In this document: piece after piece, positions 49,593 through 61,603 of the stretch | Layout: each line of letters opens with the position of its first letter | Position numbering within the stretch: position 1 is the stretch's first letter | Source: Torymus aiolomorphi | Taxonomy: Eukaryota > Arthropoda > Insecta > Hymenoptera > Torymidae | DNA: 64,000 nt | Assembly: GCA_036365515.1 (NCBI GenBank) | Contig: CM070874.1 | Span: 63,259,583 to 63,323,582, forward strand | Reading direction: 5' to 3' | Program-made: the position numbers and the translations under genes | The notes under the pieces: model-generated | Database searches by the model: none | The model's input: the letters and a program-made list of their open reading frames with translations, nothing else | What the model was told of the DNA's origin: nothing

Positions 49593-50028
49593 TTATCGAG
49601 CAAATAAATTAAAGAAGGAAAGAAAAGATACCTCGTTACACTGTACAGCAGATGGTAATTATAAAGAGTTTCAATATGACAATGGTCTTTGTTGGTGTCC
49701 TGAACCATTAACTGGACAACCAACTCAACAAGTTTATCTAGAATTACTGATTTTGTATCTTCCATGCTGTAAGTTATTCACAAATTTAATAATTTAATAA
49801 TATTCACTGAAATAGTTAAATTTTGTATTGCACTATCAAATGTTAGATAATAAACAAAATATAGGATCTCAATATCTTTTCCAATGTAAGAGCAAATCTA
49901 TGTCTATTGCTAGGACTAAAATACTTGAACAAATGAGATTTTATAAACATATATATTTTCAACTGGATATTAGTCTTTGTGATACTGATGGAAGCTATTA
50001 TCAGTATCAAATTGATCATAATATGTAG
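49593..50028 (+). pseudogene. Orphan thyroglobulin type-1-like exon pair
   Basis: Exon A 49,593-49,768 (acceptor AGCTTGCAG; donor TGCT|GTAAGT) and exon B 49,847-50,028 (acceptor AAATGTTAG) join in phase (1+2) over a 78-base intron. The peptide shows the thyroglobulin type-1 pattern: CTADGNYKEFQYDNGLCWCP, PLTGQP, LPC, then a second start with FQCKSKSM and LCDTDGSYYQYQI before a TAG at 50,026. Such repeats occur in secreted protease inhibitors and matrix proteins. The second repeat lacks its CWC half, no signal peptide or start exon is visible, and transposons flank both sides. I infer a gene remnant, though exons elsewhere cannot be excluded. Confidence 0.55.
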
Positions 50029-50183
50029 GATTACTGAATAATTATTCAAGGTTGTATAAGCTATACTATCCACGTTGAATGTCAGTATTACTAAAAATTA
50101 TTAACAATGAAATATAAAATCACATTTGCTACTTTTTTATTAAATAGGTTTATAGAAATAAATCAAATGAGCAATATAAGACC
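50029..50183. other. AT-rich spacer
   Basis: Nothing recognised. Confidence 0.35.
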
Positions 50184-50651
50184 CTAAAATAAAAAATCGG
50201 ATAAAAATATTATTGAAGTATTTTTATTTTCAAAAATCTTATGTTCTAAGATGTTTTGTAATTACAACAATACCAAATCTTTAAATTTTATTTGGTTCTT
50301 GGTTTTTTGGTTTATGTTGTTCAACAAAGAGTTCTAGATAGACCCACTAACCCAAATATTAAAAACTAATTTTAAATAATTAAATATTTTAAAGTGTATA
50401 CAGTCAACTTAAAAAATGAGTTCTTTGTTTATAAAACTAAAGTTTAATGAAAATATAAGACATATTTTTTATTTTTCAGTTAGTGGGTCTATCAAGAACT
50501 CTTATGTTCACAACATAAGATCAAAAAACCAAGAATCAAATAAAATTTAAAGATTCGGTATTGTTGTAAATAAAATTACAAAACACCTTAGAACATACGA
50601 TTTTTGAAAATCAAAATACTTTAAAAATTTGTATCCGATTTTTTATTTTGG
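50184..50651. mobile_element. Inverted-repeat element, ~468 bp
   Basis: AAAATAAAAAATCGGATA at the left is mirrored by TATCCGATTTTTTATTTT at the right. Inner matching stretches include TTACAACAATACC with AAATCTTTAAATTTTATTTG, and GAGTTCTAGATAGACCCACT. Non-coding; no target-site duplication determined. Confidence 0.75.
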
Positions 50652-50825
50652 AAGCTTAAACTATTGTTCTTAAATGCCCTTCTACATATAGTTTTATAAT
50701 AAAAAATATATATAAAACCAAGCTCACGTAACTAATTATATTAACGTAGGTAGTTTAGCATGTACACTCACTGTACACGCTGTTTATTAACCTGTACAGG
50801 TCGTGTGCACTTTCAATTTCGAATT
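50652..50825. other. Spacer
   Basis: Nothing recognised. Confidence 0.3.
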
Positions 50826-51875
50826 TAACTATAGCAAAATTCAAACGCGCTTCGCGCGTACCATTTTATTTTCGGGGTTCTGACCGCTATTTTTCACTAC
50901 GGTTAAGTTTTAATTTGTTTAAATGATAAAATAATTAGATATTTTTTTAAGCAAAAAATCAAATATTTTTATTCTATTTTAATTATTTAGAAGTTCTAAA
51001 TATTTTAGTTTCAAATTCAAATCTAGCAGATCCTGCGCCTATTTCATACAGACCAATCAAATCAATCTTTATAGGTCAGTCAACGAAGGTCTGAAATTGA
51101 CTTCTCGAGGCGATGGCTGCATTTTGGATATTTGGTCAAACACATCGTCTAAAAACTATGGTCAAAAATACAGCTTCCAAAAACACCGGGTTCACCCCTA
51201 ATTTGGCAAAAAACCACCACTGAAAACGGATTTTCGCTTATAACTCGAGAACTACAGGAGATAAGTATAAAAAAAATCCCAAATAAAAGTTGTACAGCGT
51301 AAAATTCTACACAAGAATGACGTATCAATTTTTTGTTTTTGATGAAATTAAGTTTGGGAAAAGCACGCAGAAGTTGCAAAACCATGAGCGCCTCGGCTGC
51401 GCTCGGCAGCCCTCGGATGGATTCGCCGCTCGTGATGGATCATGGATGTCTAATTATGATGCCGCAGCCGCGTGGCCAGGCCCCGCCTCCCTTCTCCTTC
51501 GGACGGTCGGTTTAGCAACTTATACCTCCTTTTCTCAAACTTAATTTTATCATAAACAAAAAATGATAGGTCATTCTTATGTAAAATTTCACGCTCTACA
51601 ACTTTTGTTTGGTACTTTTTTCGATATCTCTTGTCGTTCTCGAGTTATAAGCGAAAATCCGTTTTCAGGGGTGTTTTTTTGCCAAATTAGGGAGCAACCC
51701 GGTGTTTATGGAGCTGTATTTTTTTACCATCGTTTTTAGACGATGTGTTTTACCAAATACCAAAAATGCAGTCATCCCCTCGAGAAGTCGATTTCAGACC
51801 TTCGTTGACTGGCCTCTATTAAATACTTCACAACATCCGGCCATCGTTTTTTAAGAGTGGAAATCACTATCTAAA
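50826..51875 (+). repeat. Dispersed repeat, copy split by an insertion
   Basis: 50,826-51,072 and 51,819-51,875 together match 17,216-17,550 in order (AACGCGCTTCGCGCGTACC; CTTCACAACATCCGGCCATC). The element at 51,073-51,818 sits exactly where the 17-kb copy has TTAA. Confidence 0.65.
51073..51818. mobile_element. Inverted-repeat element inserted at TTAA, 746 bp
   Basis: Left end AGGTCAGTCAACGAAGGTCT; right end in inverse GGCCAGTCAACGAAGGTCTG (preceded by TAGA). Arms of about 280 bases contain AAAATACAGCTTC, CGCTTATAACTCGAGAAC and AAATTAAGTTTGGGAAAAG-like stretches. A GC-rich unpaired centre (~51,380-51,525) is unrelated to the arms. Flanks are TTAT (left, mutated) and TTAA (right), and the 17.5-kb copy of the host repeat shows the empty TTAA. 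Confidence 0.8.
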
Positions 51876-52390
51876 GAAAAGAAAGGAAAAAAGACGACTA
51901 TATAAAGAAAAATGAAGGACGATAGATATTCAAATCTTTAAAAAAAAATGTAGGTAATTTAAAAAAATGAGAAAAATTGAAACTTCAAAATCGTTTTTTG
52001 ATCATAAAACAAAAGAAAATTAGTAAACATATAAAAACTATTGTGGATTTGAAAGCGGCATAAAAATCGAGGAGAATAAGCTTTATCCCGTCGAAATCGA
52101 TCGATGCTTTCTCGAGATAATCTTCTGTACACATAGACACACACATACACATATACACATGCACACAACAGGAAAAAAATTTTCTCAAAATCAAAAAATT
52201 TTTAAGCCGCTATTCTTAAAAAATGTTTTTAATAGTTTTTGGTCCGAAAATTTTTTTTCATCGTTACAATGCTTCCTCTTTGAGGAAGCAAAAGTGATAT
52301 CGTAGATCCAAACAGACTGGCCATTAAATTTACAAAAGGGCCTTTAAAATGCACACGAGAAATGAGTCCTGTGCGATAATTAATAGTCCC
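51876..52390. other. AT-rich spacer
   Basis: A short CA/CACACATA-rich patch near 52,130-52,170. No gene seen. Confidence 0.35.
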
Positions 52391-52790
52391 AGGATTTTGA
52401 TTGACGAGAGCGAAATTTAGCGCGACGAAATTGCGCGCACAGGTAAAAATAAACGTCCCAGACGAGTTGAAGAATTTCTCGTCGCTCGAGCGGCTCACCC
52501 TCCAACTGAGAGCTGCAGCATCGAGTATCTTCATCAATCATTTCACGCGCACAACGCGCTCGCCTCTTCCCAAGTCACACGTAGTATATGTATTAGGTAC
52601 CTGTATTATACACACAGTCATATATATACTCACACGTACGTATATAGTCGGCTCAACGCTCACTTTGTCCCGACGTCTGTCAGGGGAGCCAGGTATTGTT
52701 CGACTTTTTATTTTCACCGCCCTCGCGACCAACTCGCCGACTCAGTTCACTCGCGCCCGCGCAAGAACTTAACCTTTGAAATGGATGAAG
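52391..52790. other. CpG-rich island
   Basis: GC-rich with overlapping ORFs on both strands, none of them convincing. Confidence 0.35.
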
Positions 52791-53660
52791 TGACTATAAC
52801 TGAGTATGGAATAAGTAGAATGAGAAAAGTGACGAAAGAGAGTTGTGTGAGGATGAGAAGATTGAGACGAGTGGAAGTAGAGAGGATAATGTAATCCGAA
52901 TATCATCGTTTTGATTACGCACGCAGGGACAACAAAAACGTTGCCTTGAGATCGAACTGATCCTTTAATTACATATTTTAGATTATATCATTTTTAAACA
53001 TTATATAGGCATGTCCACAGATTTTTTAATTTTTGATTAAATAAAAAAAGAAAAAATGTTTTGAAGACACACCTTTGAAAATACTTTTTTCAGGTGTATT
53101 AGCACATAATATAGTGTGAAAAAATAGGGATACTCTTTTTTTAAACTTGTTAAATATTTGGTGTATCAAACTCTTATTTTAATTAGTAATTATCGTTTAC
53201 ATTATTTTCAAATGAGGTTTAGGAAATTGTCTGATATAATTGATCATAAAGCACTGTATATTTAGAAGTAAATCTTAATTCTTGAATTATAGAAACAAAA
53301 TATTATAAATCATTTAATTAATATTATTTAAATTAGATTCAATCAATAGTAAGCGATAATAAATAGCTATTGCTTTTTTATTGTAATATTTATTGAATAA
53401 ATACCAAGACATATTTTTTACAATATTGAACATAAAATATGATTTGAAAAAAATGCGAGTTTTCAAATATTTGGGAATGTTTTTCTCGGAAACTATATGC
53501 GTCTGACAGAAAATCACAAAAGAACATTTTTCTCAGAAAATGGCCGAGAATAGCCTAGAATTGTTTAAAAGCAAAATATCGTATTTTTAAAATTTGTTTA
53601 TTAAAATTGTTAAATAACAATTGTTACGAGTGAGCTATTGCAACATTTAATAATAAAAAA
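52791..53660. other. AT-rich spacer
   Basis: Nothing recognised. Confidence 0.35.
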
Positions 53661-53736
53661 AAACGGACCATCGTGTGCTTGAACCAGAGCCGCCGACTCG
53701 TGAGTCAGAAACACTATCAACTATGCCACGGCCGCC
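53655..53736 (-). tRNA. Degenerate tRNA-like unit, probable SINE head
   Basis: On the minus strand: A-box-like TGGCATAGTTGATAGTG, a perfect six-base-pair anticodon-type stem (CTGACT/AGTCGG), B-box-like TGGTTCAAGCAC, and a T-run after GGTCCG. Acceptor and T stems do not pair well, so not a working tRNA. The unidentified ORF upstream runs into it. Confidence 0.4.
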
Positions 53737-54274
53737 ACCGCTCGGCTTTTTGATAATCGTCTTCATATTCTAATTGTACTCCTTGCTTCTTCTTATTCTG
53801 CATATTCGTATGTATATCCATCCGTAACACAATTAACGGGTCAACGTTTCGGCTTAGTAACCAGGATATTTCGATTCTCCGTACCCAGAAACATAAGAAA
53901 CCGTCAAGATACCGAGGGGATCTAAAAATGTATACAGAACCTTCATGAGCGCGCGGACTATATCGAAAGTCCCTTGGATATATCAAGTTTATAGATTCTA
54001 ATAATAAGTGTTCAACGGTGTGTTCAAATGTTGTCATACATGTAGAAGAAGTGATCACACTACCATCGGTAGGATATGCAAGCACTCTGTAAATGTGCGA
54101 CCTTAAAATCGAGTACTTAAAATATTGTTTTCTTTTACAAATCACACTGAAGATGTTCATATTTAAACGCCCATAAAAAAATTTCATGATGTGGCACATA
54201 CTTGATTCAAAGTTTAATTTGTTTTTTAGGCAGTCTAGAAATATATTCCATTGGTTTTTAAGATTTAAGTTCAT
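53717..54274 (-). CDS. Unidentified 185-codon ORF, possibly retroelement remnant
   Basis: The longest unexplained frame outside the two host genes. Part of it (SSTCMTTFEHTVEHLLLES) loosely resembles the C..C...TVEHLLL.C pattern found near the C-terminus of non-LTR retrotransposon polyproteins, but the second cysteine is serine and the rest is not diagnostic. Composition is ordinary rather than low-complexity. The frame ends inside the tRNA-like unit, so the true C-terminus may be lost. No splice sites or start context settle the model. Treat as a candidate decayed mobile-element gene or chance ORF. Confidence 0.3.
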   Translation of the reverse strand: MNLNLKNQWNIFLDCLKNKLNFESSMCHIMKFFYGRLNMNIFSVICKRKQYFKYSILRSHIYRVLAYPTDGSVITSSTCMTTFEHTVEHLLLESINLIYPRDFRYSPRAHEGSVYIFRSPRYLDGFLCFWVRRIEISWLLSRNVDPLIVLRMDIHTNMQNKKKQGVQLEYEDDYQKAERWRPWHS

Positions 54275-55280
54275 TGTTGAAAATCATAGAGTCAAAAATG
54301 ACAAAAAATGAGAAAAATTAGATTTTTTAAAAATCCATATATACCTGATTTACTTTAATTATCACATTTTTTTAAGTCAGGCACAGCTTTATTACCTCAT
54401 CTCTTTGTTTACAATTAGTGTCAAATATTTATAAAAAAATATTCCGCTCGCTACCTCTTACGTTGAAATTTAGATACCACTTAGAGAACACAAAAAATTA
54501 TGACATATACCACTGATCAGAGTACGATTATCCGCCTATTTTCAATTCCCAGTATTTTTTATGGACAATTACCATATCTGGTATATCTTGGTTACATAAA
54601 ACAAGTTTAGTTTTACCTAAATATAGATCAACCGTTTGATTATTAATAATTGTAATGCCTTGAAACTTGCAATAACCTAAAAGTTAAAAAATTTGTGGAT
54701 TTTCGAGTATAGTGTAATGATTGAAAGTGGTGCTTGTCACAAATAATTACGATCTTAACTTATTGTAATTATCACGTAATCGTGACAGAAATTACTACGA
54801 TATTCCCGGAATAACCACGTATTTCCATTTTTTTAAGAATAACTCGGGGAAAAATCACATAACTCCACTTTTCTTTTAAAATAGCTCCCGGAAAAATGAT
54901 ATAACTCAATTTTTGTCATCCAATATCCTAGAAAAATGATACAACTCCACTTTTCCAATAATAGAGACAGACGTTCCTTATTCTTATATGTATATGTCTT
55001 CTTGTTCTTCTGTGTTTGTATTATTATAGATTGATATACATAAAAAATAACATAATGATGCATATTGCGTTATAAAATTTAAAATTTCATACATAAGAAC
55101 AAACTTTTAAAATAGCATATACTTTCAAGCACTTTTTGATGTATCAAATTGAAAAGATCATTAATCTACAGAAAATTTAAAACAACTGGATCCGAATAAA
55201 GCTGCACAAATGAATGCATGAGACATAATATGATAATTCAATATCTGATGCCTTCATAAACCGAGAAAAATAGCCGGGGC
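54275..55280. other. AT-rich spacer with a small tandem repeat
   Basis: 54,838-54,955 holds three diverged units of about 45 bases with GGAAAAATGATATAACTC / GAAAAATGATACAACTCCAC. Otherwise nothing recognised. Confidence 0.45.
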
Positions 55281-55830
55281 ACGCCGAGAAAACGATCTCC
55301 ATTAGTCAATATAACATGGACTTCTCTCGTGTACTCCTAATGGGTTTAATGATCGAGAGCTCGCGTTACGCGCCCCGTAATACATAACGACTCACATCGC
55401 ATCAGCGCGCGGGCGCACACTCGGCTTATGACGAATGTAAACGCGCGGTGTACATTTCCTCCTGCGTCCGTTCCGTAAAAAGACAAGAGTAAATCCCGCG
55501 CGACTCTCTCTCTCTCTCTCGGACGATCTCTTGATTCCTCGGAGCCAGAAAAAAGGGGAGGAATGTCGAGAGCCAAAGCGGCCAAGGTATACAGCGAGAG
55601 GTGAAAAGGTGTGTGAGCACATACTTATATACGGGCGGGACAACGCGTTATCATTCTCACGGGTCAGATAAAAGCCGACGAGGTGAATGGGTCGCTTAGT
55701 GGACGAAGGTTTTCTTTCGATGTGCGCGTGTGCGTGTTTGTGTTGGGCGGGGGTTTGACGCGTGATAATGGCCGGTTTCTTTAATGTTGACGCGCACGAA
55801 CTTATCGTATCGTTAGCTGCGGATTAGCGG
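55281..55830. other. CpG-rich island
   Basis: GC-rich with a CTCTCTCTCTC tract near 55,504-55,519. Overlapping minus ORFs share the tract and are not accepted. Confidence 0.35.
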
Positions 55831-57840
55831 TAGTCAAATATCTATCAAATGCGAATGTATCTTTTAGTAGGTAACTTTTTTCTTGGATAATATCACTCTA
55901 AAATCGGAAAGAAATTATGAAAGATATTACGAAAAATTTCTTCACAAATATACAGAAAATCATAACTTTAGATAAAATGAAAATAAAAAAAATGAATTTC
56001 CATTCCGTTTTTTAGATTTAAATAAAATGTTATATAAGATTCAAATTGAACACCAAAAATATATCCAAATATAAATACGCGTAATGTGTACGTGTACATT
56101 TAGCGATGCTGGCAGTACGCAGTAAACGACAGAAAAATAAGAACTAGAGCCGTATCTTTATTATTAATTTTCATTTATAATAATTCCGATTATATATATC
56201 TGTTAATATCAGTTATCGTGTGCGATAAGTAGATCTGTACATGTCTTCAAACTAATCTTTTATAAATTGATGACGCACAGCACGCAAAAAATAAATGGAT
56301 TGTGCGATGGATATGACATTAGGATTTTTATGTCGTTTGAGCTTTTAAATCTAAATATAATCTCGATTGTGCTCTATCAGTTTATCATTTTGAGATACCT
56401 CTAACTCTAAAATTTTTATATAGATCAAAAGTATTGTATAGTACTAGTCATATCTTACAAGGTAAATTTTTAATCATCTGAATATGATTTTTCTTCTTCA
56501 AAAAATATTAAATTTTCAATCTTTATATCTCAACGAAGAAAAAATCTTATTCAGACTACTGAAAATTTTAATTTAGTATTTCTTAAAGAAGAAGAACCGT
56601 AGAGAAATTAGTTAGTGGGTATATATAGGACACGGATAGTACTACAGAATAAATTTGACGAAATCATAAAAAAATGTTTGTGCCTGCAATAAAAATTTCT
56701 CGAATTTTTAGAGTTAAACGTGTCTTACAATTGAAGACTGGTATAGAGCGCAAGCGAGATAATATTTAAGTTTAGCAACACAAAATACATAAGAATATTT
56801 ATTTTCACGTCATTATCAAACATTTATTCATGTATAAATGAATGATTGTGATAACTGAAGCATGATATATTTTAGGAGTAACAGGATAATTGACTGGACA
56901 GAACAGTATGAACACGATAACTGAAAGTATATAATAAAGAGTCATATTTAAACCATAAACTAAGAATAATAGACATCTATATGTTTCTTTTAATTGATAT
57001 TTTCAGATAATATGATATTGCAAAAAATACATATTGTCAAAAGAAAAATTAAAATTTAATGTAAAATTTTTTATAAATTAATAAGTAATGTACAATATTT
57101 ATTAGATATATATTATAGAGAATAAAGCACGCGCGCTAACATCCGTTTGTTTGTCGCACAAATTCATATTTGCTCACACATAACAAACCTTGGAAAAATA
57201 ATAAAAATTTTGAAATAGAAACCACTTATTCGAAAGGGAGGAATTATATATATACTGCAAATTTCAGGTAGAGTATGTCACCTACTTTTTTTTAATGTAA
57301 AATAATGAACGTTTATTAATTTAGTAGCGATAAGTCGGGCATTATTATGAATAGTGGATTTGAATTTATTTAATATCACTATATTGAAGTTTTGTCAGTG
57401 AATCATAATATTTATTATCTTAATAAATGCAGATAATAAGTAGATTATAATTCCGATTTTATAAAGACCCATATAATACTTAATCGTTTTATTGTGATTT
57501 TCATGATTTGGAAGTTACATCTTATTCTAGAATCTTGAAAGTGGAAAATTAAAAAAAAATGTTTGTTCGAAAATTTAATGAAAACGCAGCAGATGCAAGT
57601 TAGTTTTTTTTTTAACTATTGTGGCATATCTAATCATTTGCAACACTATTATTATCTGAACCATTTTATACGTTTATTACTAATGTTGACTTAATAAGAA
57701 TAAAATTATACCTCTAATGAATATCCCTCAATGAATATAATAAAAAAAATGCACGGATAAATAAACGTTCATCAGTCGAAATTTCCGTCAATTTATATAA
57801 CATCCATATAGGAGCCAATACAAACAGCGCAATCCCAAGA
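55831..57840. other. AT-rich spacer
   Basis: Nothing recognised. Confidence 0.35.
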
Positions 57841-58440
57841 ATCCACATCGATTGCCTTGCCATGCGGAAATAAAAGAAAAAGCCAGCGACGAGGCAAGTC
57901 TAGACGAATAATCCCGTTAATACGTCACCGCTATCATCCGTAAACGGCTTCTACGGCTAAAAGCCCGACCAGGAATTCCGCGATTGGTCGGCCGTAGGGA
58001 AATTCACTCTCGCAGGCGTGCGCGCGCCTGCGACGGCGACGGCGGCGTAGGCGCATTGATACGATATCCTTAATGCCCGACGTTTAATAAATTCCGCGGA
58101 ATTGCCGGGGCGTGGGAGGAATATCCATCCTCTTCGGCGATGTCCCTGGAGACTTCTTACTTCGCTGAAGGAAAGGCTCTCGCGCGGCTGCGCGCTCATA
58201 AAAAAATCGTAGGACCTTTCTCTCTTTCTCCCTGTCTCTCCTTGAATCGCGTTTTCTCTTTATTATGCTCTCTGCCATATTCTGTCTTACTGTTCCTTTA
58301 AGAAACGCAGGCCCGTTCTTAACCTTTCAAATGGCGAGTATTGACACGACGACGGCTTAATTGCAGACAGCGTCTCTCATGCAGGTGGAAAGAACTGTTT
58401 ATAACGCGACTCACTTGATCTTTGGCAATCCATTCAATAC
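57841..58440. other. CpG-rich island
   Basis: GC-rich (GCAGGCGTGCGCGCGCCTGC palindrome at 58,013-58,032). Minus ORFs are not convincing. Confidence 0.35.
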
Positions 58441-59538
58441 ATTTTAATTTGAAATTTTGATATACATATTAATAAATAATTTAATATTTTGTATTTTGAA
58501 GAAATGTACGAATTGTATTAACCTGTAAAAGAATATGAATAGTTTTGTATTAGGTACTACTGTTTTATATACAGTACCACGTAGGTGATATAATAATATA
58601 TTTGTTTCAATTGTATGTGTGTGTCGGTGTGCGGATGTGCGTGTATGTGTGTGTGTGTGTGTGAGTGATAAATTTGTTTGCGCCATAACTGGAAAACGAA
58701 AGGAGATATCAGATTATCAGGCTCAATTTTTTCACAGATATAAAGTATATTCTGAACTTGGGCAAGTTCAATTGTAGAGTTAATCGAATAATATTAAGTT
58801 AATTAAAGAAAAATATGAAAAAATCAAAAATAATTTTTTCCGTGGCCGGGTTTGGAAATCTTTTAGGAGCATTTCCTAAGAAAACTTGTAATTTTTAATT
58901 CACCAATATTTTTTCAGCCTAATAGGATAATATTGACATAGTATGGTTTATGCACGTTATTATTATGCACATAATGATTATACACACAAAATTAAATCCT
59001 TAATTTTGTGTTTATTTTATCATTACATTAAAAGAAAAGAGAAAACAAGCTATCCGGTTTTACCCCCAAGTTCGAAAAAAGTAATTATTCAGTTTTTGCA
59101 ATTAATTATGCAATTATTTTCTTATTTTCAATATACACAGATATGATCGCATTACATCTTTTAATTATACTCATAATAAAACTAAGTTGAATAAAATTTA
59201 AAATTTCATTAAAAATATTGCACAGATACGAACCGATGTTCGCTACGGATACAGTAATGTGTCTTTCATGAACTTTGTCTTCCCAAATTTTCAAGAATTA
59301 CATTATCAGTTAATTAAGTATCATAATTTTAAATTACATTGATGTGCCATATCTGAAAAATAGTTATCTAAATATTTATTAACTTTGAAAAATTTGTAAT
59401 TACCTAATGCATAGCATCAAATATGATAGTAACAATTTTTTGACAGAAACGTACATTAAATTAAAATTCATCAGAGCAAAATAAAAATAAATTAAGTGAA
59501 AATTATTATCCTCATACAAATAAAGTCTTTAGAATACT
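58441..59538. other. AT-rich spacer with (GT)n
   Basis: An interrupted (GT)n tract at 58,613-58,664. The remainder is AT-rich and probably includes the 3' end of the downstream MFS gene transcript (TTTATT, an inverse AATAAA, near 59,374). Confidence 0.45.
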
Positions 59539-61603
59539 TTAATGCACCGTACTAGAATTGCCTTGTTCAATTCCGTTATTTCGTCTTGTATCATTATTTA
59601 ACTGTGTAACACCTTTATAATGTTCCTCGATTTCTGTTAATGTCCTTTTATCAGTATCGGGAATATTATAATAAAATATACCAAATGCAATAATGCATAT
59701 AATCGCGAAAAAAAGGAACATGGCATTTATAGGAATACGATTAAGTATGTCCATAAAACGTAAATTAAATATGGTAGATAAAAAAAGTTCTAATAATCTC
59801 CCGATTCCTACACCAAGATGACGATATCTACTTGGAAATAGTTCACTATTCAAAATATGCACGATTTGCGTAATACCCATTTCATTTACTAAAGCCGTGA
59901 TAAGAACAAAAATAGTAGGAATCCAATCATTATCTTTTGCAGTGTCACCGTCTTTCTTCAAAAATATATTCACTGCTATTATCAAGTACGAAACTGCTGA
60001 TACTATTAACGAAAAAAATATCAATTTTCTCTTGCCCAGGAAATAAACAGAAAATATACAAAATATTGGGCCAACGAAAAAAATTACATTCCAAGCTGTA
60101 TCTGTTCTAAGGGATGATCTAAATATGAAATCCGTTATCATGTAGGAAAATGATCTAATGACTGTAGTCCCAGTTAATATGTAGATAATATACATGCAAC
60201 AAACAACAGCTAATGATTTCTTAAATGCTCTACACACAAAGGGCATTTCTTGATTTCTTTTCAAACAAGAAAATTCCGATTTCACATTATCTGGCGTAGT
60301 CCAACCTCTTAGCCAAGCAAGTGAAACTTCTGCTTTCTCAAATTTATATTTACCTAAAACACAAGAGAAAAATTATTGTTCTTCCTAGATAGAAGTGATT
60401 GTTAGTAAAAATGGCAACTACAATTTTTTAATTTTTAAAGAAAAGACAAACTTCTGTTTCTGTATCTTTATACGTATATAAAATGAAAAAAATTGTTATT
60501 ATTTTTGTTAAAGCAATATAAAAAGGATTTCTTACTTGCGAGCCAATGGGGACTTTCAGGAGCCATAAAAATGCCTATAAATCCTAAGACGGGGAAGATC
60601 AAATAAAGTATAATGACAGGTTGTGACCAATATTTCGTGTAGGAAAAGAAATAATATCCAAGAAGTCTGAATAAAGCGGTTGTAACTATAGACATACTCC
60701 TCAAATGTGGTTCAGTGACTTCTGCTATGTATGTTATACCAGAAGTAAATACCGACATTCTAGTTATTTGAAATATATAGAGACCGCCTAATAATGCTGA
60801 ATAATTTGTCGCAAAGAAGATGAGAAGCCATGATGTTGTAAATAAAGCTGATCCTAATAATAGTGTTAGACGACTGCCCCAACAGTGCGCAATAAGACTA
60901 AACAAGGGTATACCAAGGAATGGCATATATAACAATGAATTATCTGAAAAATAAATATGAAAAAAAAGAAAATATTATTCAAATTTTAATTAATGAAATT
61001 ATTTTAAGTAACAGTTTGACCCAGCTAAGGCGAAATTTTAAAATAAATAATAGATTTTTATATTACAAGTACAAAAAATGTTGCTGTTATTATCTTGCAA
61101 TTTAAAAAGTATAATCTCGTTCTTATAGTATTTATATGTATGTACTTTGTCCGAAAATATTTCATTTCTGATACACTTTTTATTTTATTAACGCTTCAAA
61201 CTCATGAAAAACTAAAATTCATGAATCATATACGGCTTATGTCGCAATTAATCTGTTGATCTATAGACATGAATGACTAATAATCGTAGGAAGGTTATAA
61301 AGCTTCGTTTCATAATGATAAAAAATAGTTAAAAAATAATTTGTTTTTCTGTCCTTATTTTGCATTGAAGTCGACATAAATTAAAAAAAAAACCTTAAAC
61401 TTTCTTTACCAAAGTTTATAAAATACATACTGTAAATTCTGTAGTTCTCAGGATTCGCAAAGTTTAGCAGCCACTCCGAAAGAAGCCGATCAAATAATCC
61501 AACATTAAATGCCAGAAAATTAACTGCCAATACGATGAACCATTGTGAAGCAATAACTTTTGTTCTGGTAGGGCCGTTGCCAATTTGATGATATCGATCA
61601 TTA
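59539..61603 (-). CDS. Sugar-transporter-like MFS protein, 5' incomplete
   Basis: Predicted multi-pass membrane transporter of the MFS sugar family, closest in pattern to insect facilitated trehalose (Tret1-like) transporters. Three exons on the minus strand: 61,603-61,431, 60,943-60,536, 60,353-59,539. Junctions TACA|GTATGT to TTTCAG|AT and GCAA|GTAAG to TTTTAG|GT keep the frame (1+2 each). This gives 464 residues without the first exon; family members have 460-520. Visible signatures: PESPHWLA, LAWLRGW, GKRKLIFFS, NSELFPSRYRHLG, TLTEIEEHYKG. Degenerate spots: the cytosolic GRR/GRK after TM2 is WGSR, the QQ of TM7 is absent, and PETKG is PDTDK. Transport substrate cannot be inferred, and the divergence suggests specialised or relaxed function. 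The acceptor TTTTTCATAG at 61,604 means a start exon lies upstream, unidentified. Confidence 0.85.
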
